Assembly: GCA_016180955.1 (NCBI GenBank)
Contig: JACPAD010000003.1
Span: 1-45,313 of the forward strand
Source: Candidatus Zambryskiibacteriota bacterium
GTDB lineage: Bacteria > Patescibacteriota > Minisyncoccia > Phycocordibacterales > Zambryskibacteraceae
DNA length: 45,313 nt
Direction of reading: 5' to 3'
This document shows, one piece after another, positions 6,535 to 14,597 of this stretch. Below the pieces are notes generated by a model. That model had not been told where the DNA came from, did no database searches, and saw only the letters and a list, made by a program, of their open reading frames with translations. Numbering within the stretch: position 1 is the first letter of the stretch; every line of letters starts with the position of its first letter. Both the position numbers and the translations under genes were made by a program.

Positions 6535-7054
6535 ATCTATAAGGTTTTTTGGCCCATTCGCCAGCGTAGGCGACACCTATTCTGGGAGTTCTAACAATTT
6601 TCACTTTGGCATGACGAAGCTCTAGCGAAGTCGGCTCTTCTACCCATAAGCCCGATTTTTTGCCAAGTTTTTTGCCGTTTAAATTTTTATCTATCTTAAA
6701 TTTCTTTGTCAGCCGTGCTGGACCGGAAACATTTTCCGTGCCGCGAATGAGCACTGCGGCGGGAAAATCTTTTTCTTCTGTCACGATGTTTAACATCCAG
6801 TGCATACCGTAGGTGAAATAAACATAAATCGTGCCGGCTTCTTGAAACATAATTTCATTTCGCGCTGTTTTGCCTCGAGAAGAATGGCAGGCTAAATCAT
6901 GCGAGCCAACATACGCCTCCACTTCCGTGATTTTCTCCTTCGCTACGATATAGCGCTTACGCGAAGTCGAATAATATCTTCGCACTAAATATTTACCCAA
7001 GAGCTCTTTGGCAACAATTAAAGTTTTTCTATTAAAAAATGAATTAGGCAGCAT
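6518..7054 (-). CDS. mpg: 3-methyladenine DNA glycosylase (AAG/MPG family)
   Basis: 178 residues, base-excision repair of alkylated purines. LIVAKELLGKYLVRR, TEVEAYVG (the Glu is the expected general base), DLACHSSRGKTARNEIMF, YVYFTYGMHWMLNIV, GPARLTKKF and RIGVAYAGEWAKKPYRF follow the family order. Length is slightly below the usual 190-200. The promoter is shared with the divergent HAD gene: TATACT on this strand overlaps TATAAT on the other. AGGAAA precedes the ATG. Confidence 0.94.
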   Translation of the reverse strand: MLPNSFFNRKTLIVAKELLGKYLVRRYYSTSRKRYIVAKEKITEVEAYVGSHDLACHSSRGKTARNEIMFQEAGTIYVYFTYGMHWMLNIVTEEKDFPAAVLIRGTENVSGPARLTKKFKIDKNLNGKKLGKKSGLWVEEPTSLELRHAKVKIVRTPRIGVAYAGEWAKKPYRFILKD

Positions 7055-7066
7055 TTTCCTGGATAG

Positions 7067-7072
7067 TATAAT
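7067..7072 (+). promoter_or_regulatory. -10 box, leaderless start of the HAD gene; divergent with mpg
   Basis: Perfect TATAAT, 6 bases before the ATG at 7079. The opposite strand reads TATACT at 7065-7070 toward mpg, so the two genes share one small promoter region. Confidence 0.65.
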
Positions 7073-7078
7073 AAAGAA

Positions 7079-7843
7079 ATGAAATTTGAGCTCATCGCTT
7101 TCGATATTGACGGTACCTTGACCAGGAGTAAATCGCCGCTTGAGGACAACCCCCTGATTGATACGGATATGTCGGACTGGCTCAATAAGTTAATGGTTAA
7201 GTATAAAGTGGCGATAATATCCGGCGCCTCCTACAAGCAATTCCAGTCTCAAATTTTGGCCCATCTGACTAAAGACAGAGAGAAGCTCAAGAATCTCTAC
7301 CTTCTGCCGACCAACGGCACCGCCTTATGTGTTTACGGAAACGGTACGTGGCAGTGCCCGCCGGTCAACGCTCTGACCGACAGCGAAAAGAAGGAAATCT
7401 ATGCAGCTTTCGATAAAATGTTTGCCGAAGTGGGGTTTACGATTCCCGATAATGTTTACGGCGAGATAATCGAAGACCGCGGCTCGCAGATTACCTTCTC
7501 CGCATTTGGGCAGAATGCTCCCATTGAAATCAAAGAGGCGTGGGACAAGGACCACAGCAGGCGCGAGCAAATGGTCTTGGTGCTTAAAAAGTATTTGCCG
7601 GATTTCGCGGCACACATCGGCGGGGCCACTTCCATCGACGTAACAAGGCGGGGGATAGATAAAGCCTACGGCCTTCGCGAACTTCTAAAACACCTCAATC
7701 TGCCGAGGGAAAAATTGCTTTATGTCGGAGACGAGTTGTATACGGACGGCAACGACGCACCGGCCCTTAAGGTCGCGGGAGAATGCCGAGCGGTCAAGGG
7801 CCCGGAGGAGACTAAGAAAGTCATAATGGAACTTTTGGTGTAA
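7079..7843 (+). CDS. HAD-superfamily phosphatase/phosphomannomutase-like protein
   Basis: 254 residues. The HAD motif I FDIDGTLT is at residues 8-15, with motif II in IISGASYKQFQ. The PMM-like element DRGSQITFSAFGQ and the cap region follow, then motif III/IV K-GLREL and YVGDELYTDGNDAP. This combination is closest to the eukaryote-type phosphomannomutase group of HAD-IIB enzymes, which interconvert mannose-6-P and mannose-1-P; a plain sugar phosphatase is the alternative. Neighbouring mannose-6-P-isomerase-type cupin and GH130 genes support mannose metabolism. Likely leaderless from its own -10 box. Confidence 0.85.
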   Translation: MKFELIAFDIDGTLTRSKSPLEDNPLIDTDMSDWLNKLMVKYKVAIISGASYKQFQSQILAHLTKDREKLKNLYLLPTNGTALCVYGNGTWQCPPVNALTDSEKKEIYAAFDKMFAEVGFTIPDNVYGEIIEDRGSQITFSAFGQNAPIEIKEAWDKDHSRREQMVLVLKKYLPDFAAHIGGATSIDVTRRGIDKAYGLRELLKHLNLPREKLLYVGDELYTDGNDAPALKVAGECRAVKGPEETKKVIMELLV

Positions 7844-7855
7844 AACCGATGATGT

Positions 7856-7861
7856 TATAAT
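7856..7861 (+). promoter_or_regulatory. Extended -10 box, leaderless start of the cupin gene
   Basis: TGTTATAAT: TG, one base, then TATAAT, ending 6 bases before the ATG at 7868. Confidence 0.7.
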
Positions 7862-7867
7862 AGCGAA

Positions 7868-8218
7868 ATGAAGGAACTGAATCCTTTTACCGAAAAGCGT
7901 CCATGGGGGGAATTTCGTGAGTTTGTAAGAGACGAGGCGGCTACTGTCAAAATCATTTTTGTAAAAAAGTGGGAGGCCTTCAGTCTGCAAAAGCATCACA
8001 ACAGGGCCGAATTCTGGAGAGTGCTCTCGGGCGAGCCAGATATCACCATTGGCGAGAAAACCACGAGAGCGAAAGTGGGGGATGAATTCGAGATTCCTAT
8101 AGAAGCCAGTCATCGTGTCTCAGCTCCGGTAAGTGACGTCGAGGTACTGGAGATTTCGAGGGGCAAATTTGATGAAAGTGATATTGTAAGAATTGAAGAT
8201 AAATATGGCCGCGCTTAA
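7868..8218 (+). CDS. Cupin, mannose-6-phosphate isomerase type II C-terminal-like
   Basis: 116 residues, one cupin domain: KRPWGEFREFVRDE, VKKWEAFSLQKHHNRAEFWRVLSGEPDITIGEK, GDEFEIPIEASHRVSAPVSDVEVLEISRG. HHNRAEFW and the later HRV supply the metal-binding His/Glu. This is the stand-alone version of the isomerase domain found at the end of ManC proteins, expected to convert fructose-6-P and mannose-6-P. Its start has a leaderless-type -10 box. The next gene begins inside its last codons. Confidence 0.88.
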   Translation: MKELNPFTEKRPWGEFREFVRDEAATVKIIFVKKWEAFSLQKHHNRAEFWRVLSGEPDITIGEKTTRAKVGDEFEIPIEASHRVSAPVSDVEVLEISRGKFDESDIVRIEDKYGRA

Positions 8219-9371
8219 GAAAAAGAAAACAGTTTCCAATAAAAAGAAAGCCAAAACCACTTTCAAGAAAGTTAAGAAAAAGCCGGTTAAGCCAAAGTTA
8301 AAGAAAAAATCGAGGCCTTTGGATTTGCGCCGCGCTCTTCATAATCCTGTTATGAGTCCGACGCCGGGTTCCTACTGGGAGTCGGAAGCGGTTTTTAATC
8401 CCGGGGCGGTTATGGACGGCGGTCGAATTCATCTCTTCTACCGCGCCTTGGGTCCTGACGGCATCTCCCGCATCGGTTATGCTTCAAGCATTGACGGAGT
8501 CAATTTCGACTATCGGCACCCGCATCCGGTCTATATACCGGAGAAGGCTGCTGAAACAGCCAAACATCACCCGTACACTTCTCCGGCGCGCCTCACGTAC
8601 AATAGGGAACTTTATCTCTCCGGCGGCGGCTGGGGCGGGTGCGAAGATCCCAGAGCGGTCAAAATTGAGGGCCGGATATATCTGACGTTCAACATGTTCA
8701 ATGGCTGGCACTCGATGCGGGTGGCCTTTACTTCCATTGGCGAAGAAGATCTTGCGAACAAAAAATGGTATTGGAGTAAATTCGCCTACCTCTCTCGTCC
8801 CGGCGACCGACAAAAGAATTGGATTTTATTTCCGGAAAAGATTCGTGGAAAATTCGCCCTCTTTCATAATTTAGACAAAGGAGACTCTGCCCGAGTGCAC
8901 ATTGCTTATCTGGATGAGCTTGATATGCGAAAGACACCATCGCAAGAGGAAGCTCCGGACCCGCATACTTTGCCTGACCATGTGGTCGGCTGGCACAATC
9001 GCACCAGAAGCGCTGCCGCTCCGCCGATAAAAACTCCCGAGGGCTGGCTTTTGTTCTATCATGCCATGGACAGAGATGACCCGGGGCGTTACAAGCTTGG
9101 CGCGCTTCTACTTGACCTTGAAGATCCGACAAAAGTTCTCTACCGCTCCAGTTATCCGATTCTCGAGCCGGACGAGTGGTATGAGAATGACTGGAAGCCC
9201 GGTATCATCTACGCTTCCGGAGCTGTCGTAAAGGGCGACAAGCTCTTCATCTACTATGGCGGCGGCGACAAACATATCGGCATCGCTTACACCAATTTGA
9301 GTGACTTCATCAAGAAGCTTGTGAATAACGAACACGCCGTGTTCTCAAAAAGGTCAGCTCTGGTAGCGTAA
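8205..9371 (+). CDS. GH130-family glycoside phosphorylase/hydrolase-like protein, one domain
   Basis: 388 residues from the ATG at 8205, overlapping the cupin stop. The first about 40 residues are extremely Lys-rich (KKKK, KKAK, KKVKKKPVKPKLKKK) and look like a disordered tail. The five-bladed beta-propeller domain has HNPVMSP, YWESEAVFNPGAV, HLFYRALG, the family hallmark GCEDPRAVKI, LFPEKI, AAPPIKTPEGWLLFYH and the ending YASGAVVKGDKLFIYYGG. GH130 enzymes phosphorolyse beta-mannosidic bonds to mannose-1-P, which fits the adjacent PMM-like and isomerase genes. Substrate is not predictable by eye. Confidence 0.9.
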   Translation: MAALKKKKTVSNKKKAKTTFKKVKKKPVKPKLKKKSRPLDLRRALHNPVMSPTPGSYWESEAVFNPGAVMDGGRIHLFYRALGPDGISRIGYASSIDGVNFDYRHPHPVYIPEKAAETAKHHPYTSPARLTYNRELYLSGGGWGGCEDPRAVKIEGRIYLTFNMFNGWHSMRVAFTSIGEEDLANKKWYWSKFAYLSRPGDRQKNWILFPEKIRGKFALFHNLDKGDSARVHIAYLDELDMRKTPSQEEAPDPHTLPDHVVGWHNRTRSAAAPPIKTPEGWLLFYHAMDRDDPGRYKLGALLLDLEDPTKVLYRSSYPILEPDEWYENDWKPGIIYASGAVVKGDKLFIYYGGGDKHIGIAYTNLSDFIKKLVNNEHAVFSKRSALVA

Positions 9372-9375
9372 TTTT

Positions 9376-11295
9376 ATGTTTGTCATTAAACGTACAGAAG
9401 ATAATCCTATCCTAGTGCCGACCCGCGATCGTCACTGGGAAGCTTCGGCTACCTTCAATATGTCTGTGCTTAAGAAGGGGCGGAATATCTATGGTTTGTA
9501 TCGGGCGATATCGAGTAAGGACCCGTTAAGGGTTCCCGACCAAATCTCTATCGTGGGCATTGCCAAAAGCTTCGACGGTCTGCATTTCGAAGATCGTAAG
9601 CCGTTCATCGAACCGCAGGAAGAGTGGGATAAATACGGTTGCGAAGACCCGCGCGTCACTTTTTTCGAAGGCCGCTATTATATTTTCTACACCGCTCTTT
9701 CCCAGTTTCCTTTTGCCGCCCTAGGCATCAAGGTGGCAGTGGCTGTCTCGGACGACCTTAAAAAGGTCGATGAACGGCACTTAGTTACGCCCTTCAATGC
9801 CAAAGCCATGACCCTTTTTCCGGAACGGATTAATGGCAAGGTTACGGTTTTATTCAGCGCTCATACCGATGACTCTCCGGCCAAAATGGCCATAGCGGAA
9901 GCCAGTGGTATCTCCGATTTTTGGTCGCCGGAATTTTGGGAAAAGTGGCACGAACGCATTGATGACCACAAGTTGAAATTGCGCCGCGCCGACTTCGATA
10001 TGGTCGAAGTCGGCGCGGCGCCCATAAAGACCAAATACGGCTGGCTCGTAATCTATTCCCATATCCAAAACTTTTTCCCCGGAGGTAACGGAGGACCGCT
10101 TTTCGGCATCGAAGCGCTTCTTTTGGACTTGAATGACCCGCGAAAAATAGTCGGCCGCACCAAAGGCCCGATGCTCGTGCCCGAAGAACCTTATGAACTC
10201 TCCGGTCATGTTTCCAATATCGTCTTTCCTTCCGGAGCGCTTATTGATGGCGATACATTAAATATCTACTACGGAGCCGCTGATACCACTGTGTGTCTGG
10301 CGCGCGTCAATCTGGATAATCTCATCTCAACTCTTTATCCTGAAACTCGGGACCGCTTTCACTTCAAGCGCGCTAAAAATAATCCGATTATTACTCCGGA
10401 CCCAAATCATCTCTGGGAATCGAAAGCGACCTTCAATCCCGCCGCCATCGATCTTGGCGGCAAAGTCCATATCCTCTATCGCGCGCTCGCAAACGACAAC
10501 ACCTCAACGATTGGCTATGTCTCAAGCGCTGACGGAATAAGCGTTGACGAACGTCTTCCCGAACCGGTCTATGTCCCGAGAGAAAATTTCGAAACCAAAA
10601 AGATTGAAGGCGCCAATTCCGGCTGTGAAGACCCGCGTCTTACTAAAATTGGGAAGGAGTTGTACATGTGCTACACCGCTTTCGACGGCGTCGGCCCGCC
10701 GCGCGTGGCGGTAACATCGATTAGTGGAAAAGATTTCCTTGCCCATGACTGGCGGTGGAAGAAGCCGGAACTCATCACTCCGGCAGGAATCGACGATAAA
10801 GACACCTGCATTTTCCCGGCGAAGGTTTCAGGTAAATTCATGGTTCTCCATCGCATCGGCACCGACATCTGCGCCGATTTTCTGGAGTCGCTTGATTTCA
10901 AAAAGGAAGCCGTCAAGAAGTGCATCAGAATCTTCGGGCCAAGACCCGGCATGTGGGACAGTGCCAAGGTCGGCATCACTGCTCCGCCTGTCAAGACCAA
11001 AAATGGCTGGGTCCTTCTCTATCACGCCGTATCGGAACATCACCACACCTATCGCATTGGAGCGGCACTTCTTGACCCCAAAGATCCGACGACGGTGCTT
11101 GCCCGTTCGGCCGACCCGATTTTCAGTCCCGAAGAATCTTTTGAGAAAGAGGGCATCGTCAATAATGTCGTTTTTCCTTGCGGTATAGTAGTGCGTGACG
11201 GATTGCTTTATATCTACTACGGCGCTGCGGACAAAGTGGTGGGAGTAGCCGCTATGGAGCTTGATGTTTTAGTAAATGCTCTTTCGATTCTGTGA
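9376..11295 (+). CDS. Tandem two-domain GH130-family protein
   Basis: 639 residues made of two complete GH130 propellers in one chain. Domain 1 (about 1-320) has WEASATFN, YGCEDPRVTFFEG, LFPERI and VFPSGALIDGDTLNIYYGAAD. Domain 2 (about 330-639) has the parallel series WESKATFNPAA, GCEDPRLTKIG, IFPAKV, APPVKTKNGWVLLYH and VFPCGIVVRDGLLYIYYGAAD. Both keep GCEDPR, so both could be active. The gene starts 5 bases after the single-domain paralogue, so three GH130 domains are encoded in a row. Codon and base use match the neighbour, consistent with local duplication and fusion. Confidence 0.92.
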   Translation: MFVIKRTEDNPILVPTRDRHWEASATFNMSVLKKGRNIYGLYRAISSKDPLRVPDQISIVGIAKSFDGLHFEDRKPFIEPQEEWDKYGCEDPRVTFFEGRYYIFYTALSQFPFAALGIKVAVAVSDDLKKVDERHLVTPFNAKAMTLFPERINGKVTVLFSAHTDDSPAKMAIAEASGISDFWSPEFWEKWHERIDDHKLKLRRADFDMVEVGAAPIKTKYGWLVIYSHIQNFFPGGNGGPLFGIEALLLDLNDPRKIVGRTKGPMLVPEEPYELSGHVSNIVFPSGALIDGDTLNIYYGAADTTVCLARVNLDNLISTLYPETRDRFHFKRAKNNPIITPDPNHLWESKATFNPAAIDLGGKVHILYRALANDNTSTIGYVSSADGISVDERLPEPVYVPRENFETKKIEGANSGCEDPRLTKIGKELYMCYTAFDGVGPPRVAVTSISGKDFLAHDWRWKKPELITPAGIDDKDTCIFPAKVSGKFMVLHRIGTDICADFLESLDFKKEAVKKCIRIFGPRPGMWDSAKVGITAPPVKTKNGWVLLYHAVSEHHHTYRIGAALLDPKDPTTVLARSADPIFSPEESFEKEGIVNNVVFPCGIVVRDGLLYIYYGAADKVVGVAAMELDVLVNALSIL

Positions 11296-11307
11296 TAATC
11301 TTAAAAC

Positions 11308-11973
11308 ATGATGTTTCCAAATTGGGCGAAGAACATTCTTTTCCTCCTCGTCTACATGATCTCGGGACTTATCCTCGTGATTATTATCGAAGGACTTCTC
11401 TCCGGCACCGACCTTATACCGCTTAATACCGCCATCGAAAGCGCCGTGGTCCATATGCGCGCTCCGCTTTTAACCAGTTTTCTCGTTCTGGTTACAAAAA
11501 TAAGCGACCCATTTCTGCTTTCATCCCTTGCCGTTTTGATTGCCGCCCTGCTTATCATGCGGCGAAACGTTTACGATGCCGTTTTGTTTCTTTCAGCAAT
11601 AATAGTCGCCATCATTTCACTGACTGTACTTAAAAATATTTTTCAGATTACTCGCCCCGTTTCCGATATTTACAGCGCCAATGGCTGGAGCTTCCCGTCA
11701 GGGCACGCGACCGTAGCCACAGCTTTTTTCTTTCTTCTCTCACTCACTTTTTTCAGTCGCATGAAGACTGCTGGCCGAAAGGTTGCTCTCGTGCTGGGCT
11801 CAATCTTAGCGGCGGTGCTCATTTCTTTTTCCCGTCTTTATCTTGGCGCTCACTGGACGCTCGATATCCTCGCCGGCATCGCTCTTGGACTTTTGTCCGT
11901 CAGCTTTACCGTGCTTATGTTTAGCGTCTTTGTCGAAAATAAGCGTTCATTAAGGAACAGGATAAATTCGTGA
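11308..11973 (+). CDS. PAP2-family membrane phosphatase
   Basis: 221 residues with about six membrane segments. The three-part acid-phosphatase signature is intact: KNIFQITRP, FPSGHATVATAF (catalytic His) and SRLYLGAHWTLD (second His and Asp). Such enzymes dephosphorylate lipid phosphates such as undecaprenyl pyrophosphate or phosphatidic acid at the outer membrane face. It follows the GH130 genes by 12 bases and has its own GATAAT 8 bases before the ATG, so polyprenyl-linked glycan assembly is a reasonable setting (inference). Confidence 0.9.
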   Translation: MMFPNWAKNILFLLVYMISGLILVIIIEGLLSGTDLIPLNTAIESAVVHMRAPLLTSFLVLVTKISDPFLLSSLAVLIAALLIMRRNVYDAVLFLSAIIVAIISLTVLKNIFQITRPVSDIYSANGWSFPSGHATVATAFFFLLSLTFFSRMKTAGRKVALVLGSILAAVLISFSRLYLGAHWTLDILAGIALGLLSVSFTVLMFSVFVENKRSLRNRINS

Positions 11974-11987
11974 TAAAATTATAGCAA

Positions 11988-12770
11988 ATGATAGATCCAA
12001 TTGAAGCGCAAAAAGTTTTAAAATGGGCTTGGATAGCACTCGTTGTCTTGGCCATATTTCTCTCAGTCGAAACTTTGGAGGCGCTCAAGAATTTGCGCGG
12101 CATAGACCCTGCATACAATTCCGTTTCCGTATCTGGTGTCGGCGAGGCAGTCTCCGTGCCTGATGTAGCCGAGTTTTCCTTTGCCGTCTCGGCTGATGCC
12201 CAAGCTGTAAGTGATGCCCAAAAGCAAGTAACAGAGAAGGTGGATGTTATCTTGGCCGAACTCGAGAGTCTCGGTATTGAAGAAAGGGACATCAAAACAA
12301 CTGATTACTCCGTCTACCCGAAGTATGTTTATCAGTCGGCAATTTGCACATCTACATTCTGTCCGCCTTCGAAACAGGTTCCGGACGGTTATACCGTAAG
12401 CCACAGTGTGAGGATTGTGGTTAGGAAAACCGAAGATGCAGGGGAAGCGCTTGCTTTGGTAGGCGAGAACGGCGCCACTAATCTTTCCGGCATCTCCTTT
12501 ACCGTCGACGACCCTGACAAAATTTTGAACGAAGCCAGAGCCGAAGCCATCGCGGATGCTAAGGAGAAAGCCAAAATGCTTGCCGAAGAGCTCGGAGTGC
12601 GGCTGGTGCGGGTGGTAAGCTTCTACGATAACACCGGCGGTTCTCCAATACCGTATGCCGAAGGTTTGGGTGGGGATATGGTAAGGGCTGTTGCAGCCTC
12701 TGCTCCAACTGTTCCCGTAGGAGAAAATAAAGTTATGGTAATTGTCAGCGTTACTTACGAGATTCGTTAG
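11988..12770 (+). CDS. SIMPL-domain (DUF541) protein, membrane anchored
   Basis: 260 residues. A hydrophobic segment at about 13-31 acts as an N-terminal anchor. A SIMPL domain follows: SVSVSGVGEAVSVPDVAEFSFAV, then ERDIKTTDYSVYPKY, GYTVSHSVRIVVR, ATNLSGISFTVDD, EARAEAIADAKEKAKMLAEELGVRL and the end VMVIVSVTYEI. A CxxxxxC insertion (AICTSTFCPPSK) could form a disulfide. The family forms oligomeric surface or periplasmic structures; exact role unknown. Start lies 8 bases after a TAAAAT box. Confidence 0.88.
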   Translation: MIDPIEAQKVLKWAWIALVVLAIFLSVETLEALKNLRGIDPAYNSVSVSGVGEAVSVPDVAEFSFAVSADAQAVSDAQKQVTEKVDVILAELESLGIEERDIKTTDYSVYPKYVYQSAICTSTFCPPSKQVPDGYTVSHSVRIVVRKTEDAGEALALVGENGATNLSGISFTVDDPDKILNEARAEAIADAKEKAKMLAEELGVRLVRVVSFYDNTGGSPIPYAEGLGGDMVRAVAASAPTVPVGENKVMVIVSVTYEIR

Positions 12771-12801
12771 GATATAATTAATTCAGGCATCGGAGGTGCT
12801 G

Positions 12802-12948
12802 ATGGCTAACCCGGTAAAAACTTGTTGTCATTGCGGAAGTAGTAAAGTAGTTAAATGGCAGGGTTACTACTTCTGCATTGATTGTCGGAAACTCCTCGAC
12901 GAAGTTCCCCCATACGCCCCTCACTTGCGCGCAAGTGAGGGGCGTTGA
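12802..12948 (+). CDS. Small zinc-ribbon protein, 48 residues
   Basis: A tiny gene with a good ribosome site (GGAGGT 6 bases before ATG) and a TATAAT at 12773. The product has TCCHCG and FCIDCRKLL, two CxxC knuckles 17 residues apart that should bind one zinc. The C-terminal residues APHLRASEG are encoded by a 30-base perfect palindrome that is also its terminator. Function unknown; nucleic-acid binding or a regulator are possible. It lies just before secE. Confidence 0.7.
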   Translation: MANPVKTCCHCGSSKVVKWQGYYFCIDCRKLLDEVPPYAPHLRASEGR

Positions 12949-12956
12949 CTTTTTAG
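12915..12956 (+). terminator. 30-bp perfect palindrome ending the zinc-ribbon gene
   Basis: Arms CGCCCCTCACTTGCG and its complement meet at 12929/12930. The stop codon follows, then ACTTTTTAGC. The palindrome is translated (last codons) and probably also terminates transcription. The core CCCCTCACTTG resembles a palindrome in the 23S gene at 44400. Confidence 0.65.
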
Positions 12957-13000
12957 CAATTTCATATAACATATGAAATTGCACCCGCGGGGTGTTTTTT
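12956..13000 (+). terminator. Palindrome plus terminator directly before secE
   Basis: GCAATTTCATAT/ATATGAAATTGC (12956-12982) is followed by CACCC/GGGTG (12982-12994) and six T. The second hairpin is a textbook intrinsic terminator ending 5 bases before the secE ATG, which leaves almost no room for a separate secE promoter. Read-through or attenuation is implied. Confidence 0.65.
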
Positions 13001-13005
13001 ACTAA

Positions 13006-13188
13006 ATGCATAGATTCATAAATTATCTTAAGGATACGCGAGGCGAACTCACCCATGTTTCCTGGCCAACACAGAAGCAAGCCATTGTCTTTACTGCGGT
13101 GGTTATTATTATTTCGATTCTGACAGCCGTTTTTCTTGGCTTCTTTGACTACATATTCTCGCTTATTCTCCAAAAGTTTATTCTATAA
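13006..13188 (+). CDS. secE: Preprotein translocase subunit SecE
   Basis: 60 residues with the family signature: amphipathic YLKDTRGELTHVSWPTQKQAI followed by one membrane helix (VFTAVVIIISILTAVFLGFF). This is the short single-helix form, which clamps SecY in the inner membrane. It is followed 2 bases later by nusG, the usual gene order. A terminator-like hairpin immediately precedes the start. Confidence 0.95.
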   Translation: MHRFINYLKDTRGELTHVSWPTQKQAIVFTAVVIIISILTAVFLGFFDYIFSLILQKFIL

Positions 13189-13190
13189 AG

Positions 13191-13736
13191 ATGACGAAAC
13201 AGAAAATTTCGGAAGGACGCAATTGGTACGTGGTTCATACCTATGCCGGATATGAGAATGCGGTGATGCGTAATCTCAAACAGCGCATAGAATCTCTTGG
13301 CATGGAGGACAAAATATTCAATGTCATCGTACCGACAGAAAAGAAAATCAAGATAAAAGGCGGCAAGCGAGTTGAAGAAGAGGAGAAGATTTACCCCGGC
13401 TATATTCTAGTGGATATGATCGTCACCGATGACTCATGGTATGTGGTTAGAAACACTCCCAGAGTGACCGGCTTCGTCGGTTCCGGCGTCTATCCGGTGC
13501 CGATTGATAAAAAGGAGGTGGAAGCGCTCTTTGCCAGGATGTCTGCCGACAAGGTGACGCACACTATCAATCTCTTGGAAAACGACGCGGTGCTTATTAT
13601 CGACGGGCCATTCAAGGAGCTTGAAGGCAAAGTTTCCGAAATTGACGAAGAACGCGGTAAGGTTAAGGTCCTAGTCAACATGTTCGGACGAGAGACCCCT
13701 GTAGAATTAGATTTCTTGCAGGTGAAGAAGGCGTAA
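13191..13736 (+). CDS. nusG: Transcription termination/antitermination factor NusG
   Basis: 181 residues. The NGN domain NWYVVHTYAGYENAVMRNLKQRI, EEKIYPGYILVDM, WYVVRNTPRVTGFVGSG is followed by the C-terminal KOW domain VLIIDGPFKELEGKVSEIDEERGKVKVLVNMFGRETPVELDFLQV. Binds RNA polymerase and links to Rho or S10. In most bacteria rplK follows directly; here a 400-base GxxExxY cassette separates them. Confidence 0.97.
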   Translation: MTKQKISEGRNWYVVHTYAGYENAVMRNLKQRIESLGMEDKIFNVIVPTEKKIKIKGGKRVEEEEKIYPGYILVDMIVTDDSWYVVRNTPRVTGFVGSGVYPVPIDKKEVEALFARMSADKVTHTINLLENDAVLIIDGPFKELEGKVSEIDEERGKVKVLVNMFGRETPVELDFLQVKKA

Positions 13737-13748
13737 AGCGATACCAAT

Positions 13749-14157
13749 ATACGAATGGCATACGAATCTAACGAATAAAATGCCAGAAATTATCTACAAA
13801 GAACTGTCGTATAAGATTAATGGCTTATTGTTTGAGATACATAATCAGCTCGGAAGATATTGTAGAGAAAAACAATATGGCGATGCTTTAGAAAAACTGC
13901 TCAAACTTCATAACCTAGAATTTAAAAGAGAGAAAACAGCCCCAGTAGAATTAATTGACAACAAGAGTACTAATAAGGTAGATTTCATTGTCGATAATAA
14001 GATCGTCTTGGAATTAAAGGCCAAATCTATTCTCCAGAAGAACGATTATTATCAGATTCAGAAATACTTACAAGCAAGTGGTCACAAACTAGGATTTATT
14101 GTTAATTTCCGAAATAAGTATTTAAAACCCATTCGTATCATTCGCATCAATTCGTAG
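13749..14157 (+). mobile_element. IVS-like cassette with inverted repeats and GxxExxY gene
   Basis: The segment between nusG and rplK is bounded by imperfect inverted repeats of about 26 bases built of repeated ACGAAT units (left 13749-13776, right 14131-14157). The right repeat codes the last residues of the enclosed gene (IRIIRINS). GxxExxY genes are known passengers of rRNA intervening sequences and similar insertions. This copy splits the usual nusG-rplK pair without breaking a gene. Confidence 0.65.
13780..14157 (+). CDS. GxxExxY protein, PD-(D/E)XK nuclease-like
   Basis: 125 residues. The N-terminal YKINGLLFEIHNQLGRYCREKQYGDALEKLL resembles the GxxExxY signature with variation (G..FEIHNQLG). 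Later VDFIVDNKIVLELKAK contains the D...E-x-K core of PD-(D/E)XK nucleases, and the end YLKPIRIIRINS is typical of the family. Biological role is not known; the group travels with intervening sequences. It is AT-rich relative to nusG and rplK and flanked by inverted repeats, consistent with transfer. Confidence 0.85.
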   Translation: MPEIIYKELSYKINGLLFEIHNQLGRYCREKQYGDALEKLLKLHNLEFKREKTAPVELIDNKSTNKVDFIVDNKIVLELKAKSILQKNDYYQIQKYLQASGHKLGFIVNFRNKYLKPIRIIRINS

Positions 14158-14174
14158 ATTAGTATCGATATATT

Positions 14175-14597
14175 ATGGCTAAAAAGGTAACTAAAATTTT
14201 AAAGCTCCAAATCCCCGGCGGGGCGGCTGTGCCGGGACAACAGCTCGGTCCCGTACTCGGTGCCGCGGGTATTAATATCGGAGAATTCGTAAAGCGTTTC
14301 AACGAGGAAACTAAGGAGCGCAGAGGCGAGACTGTGCCTACAGTTGTCGAAGTTTATGAAGACCGCACTTATAAACTCACTTATAAGACAGAGCCGGCCG
14401 CCGCTCTCATTCTTAAAGCGCTTGGCAAAGAGAAGGGTTCCGGCATGCCCAATACCTCAAAGATTGGCACACTCTCCAAATCTCAAGTCAAAGAAATCGC
14501 CGAGAAGAAAATGGCCGATTTAAACGCCAATGACCTCGAAGCCGCCTCAAAAATTATCGCCGGTACCGCTAGGAGCATGGGCGTAGAAGTGAAATAA
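14175..14597 (+). CDS. rplK: 50S ribosomal protein L11
   Basis: 140 residues. KILKLQIPGGAAVPGQQLGPVLGAAGINIGEFVKRFNEET and the C-terminal RNA-binding part KGSGMPNTSKIGTLSKSQVKEIAE ... IAGTARSMGVEVK match uL11 fully. It forms the GTPase-associated centre with 23S rRNA. rplA (L1), normally next, is absent. A 28-base palindrome spans the stop codon. Confidence 0.97.
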   Translation: MAKKVTKILKLQIPGGAAVPGQQLGPVLGAAGINIGEFVKRFNEETKERRGETVPTVVEVYEDRTYKLTYKTEPAAALILKALGKEKGSGMPNTSKIGTLSKSQVKEIAEKKMADLNANDLEAASKIIAGTARSMGVEVK

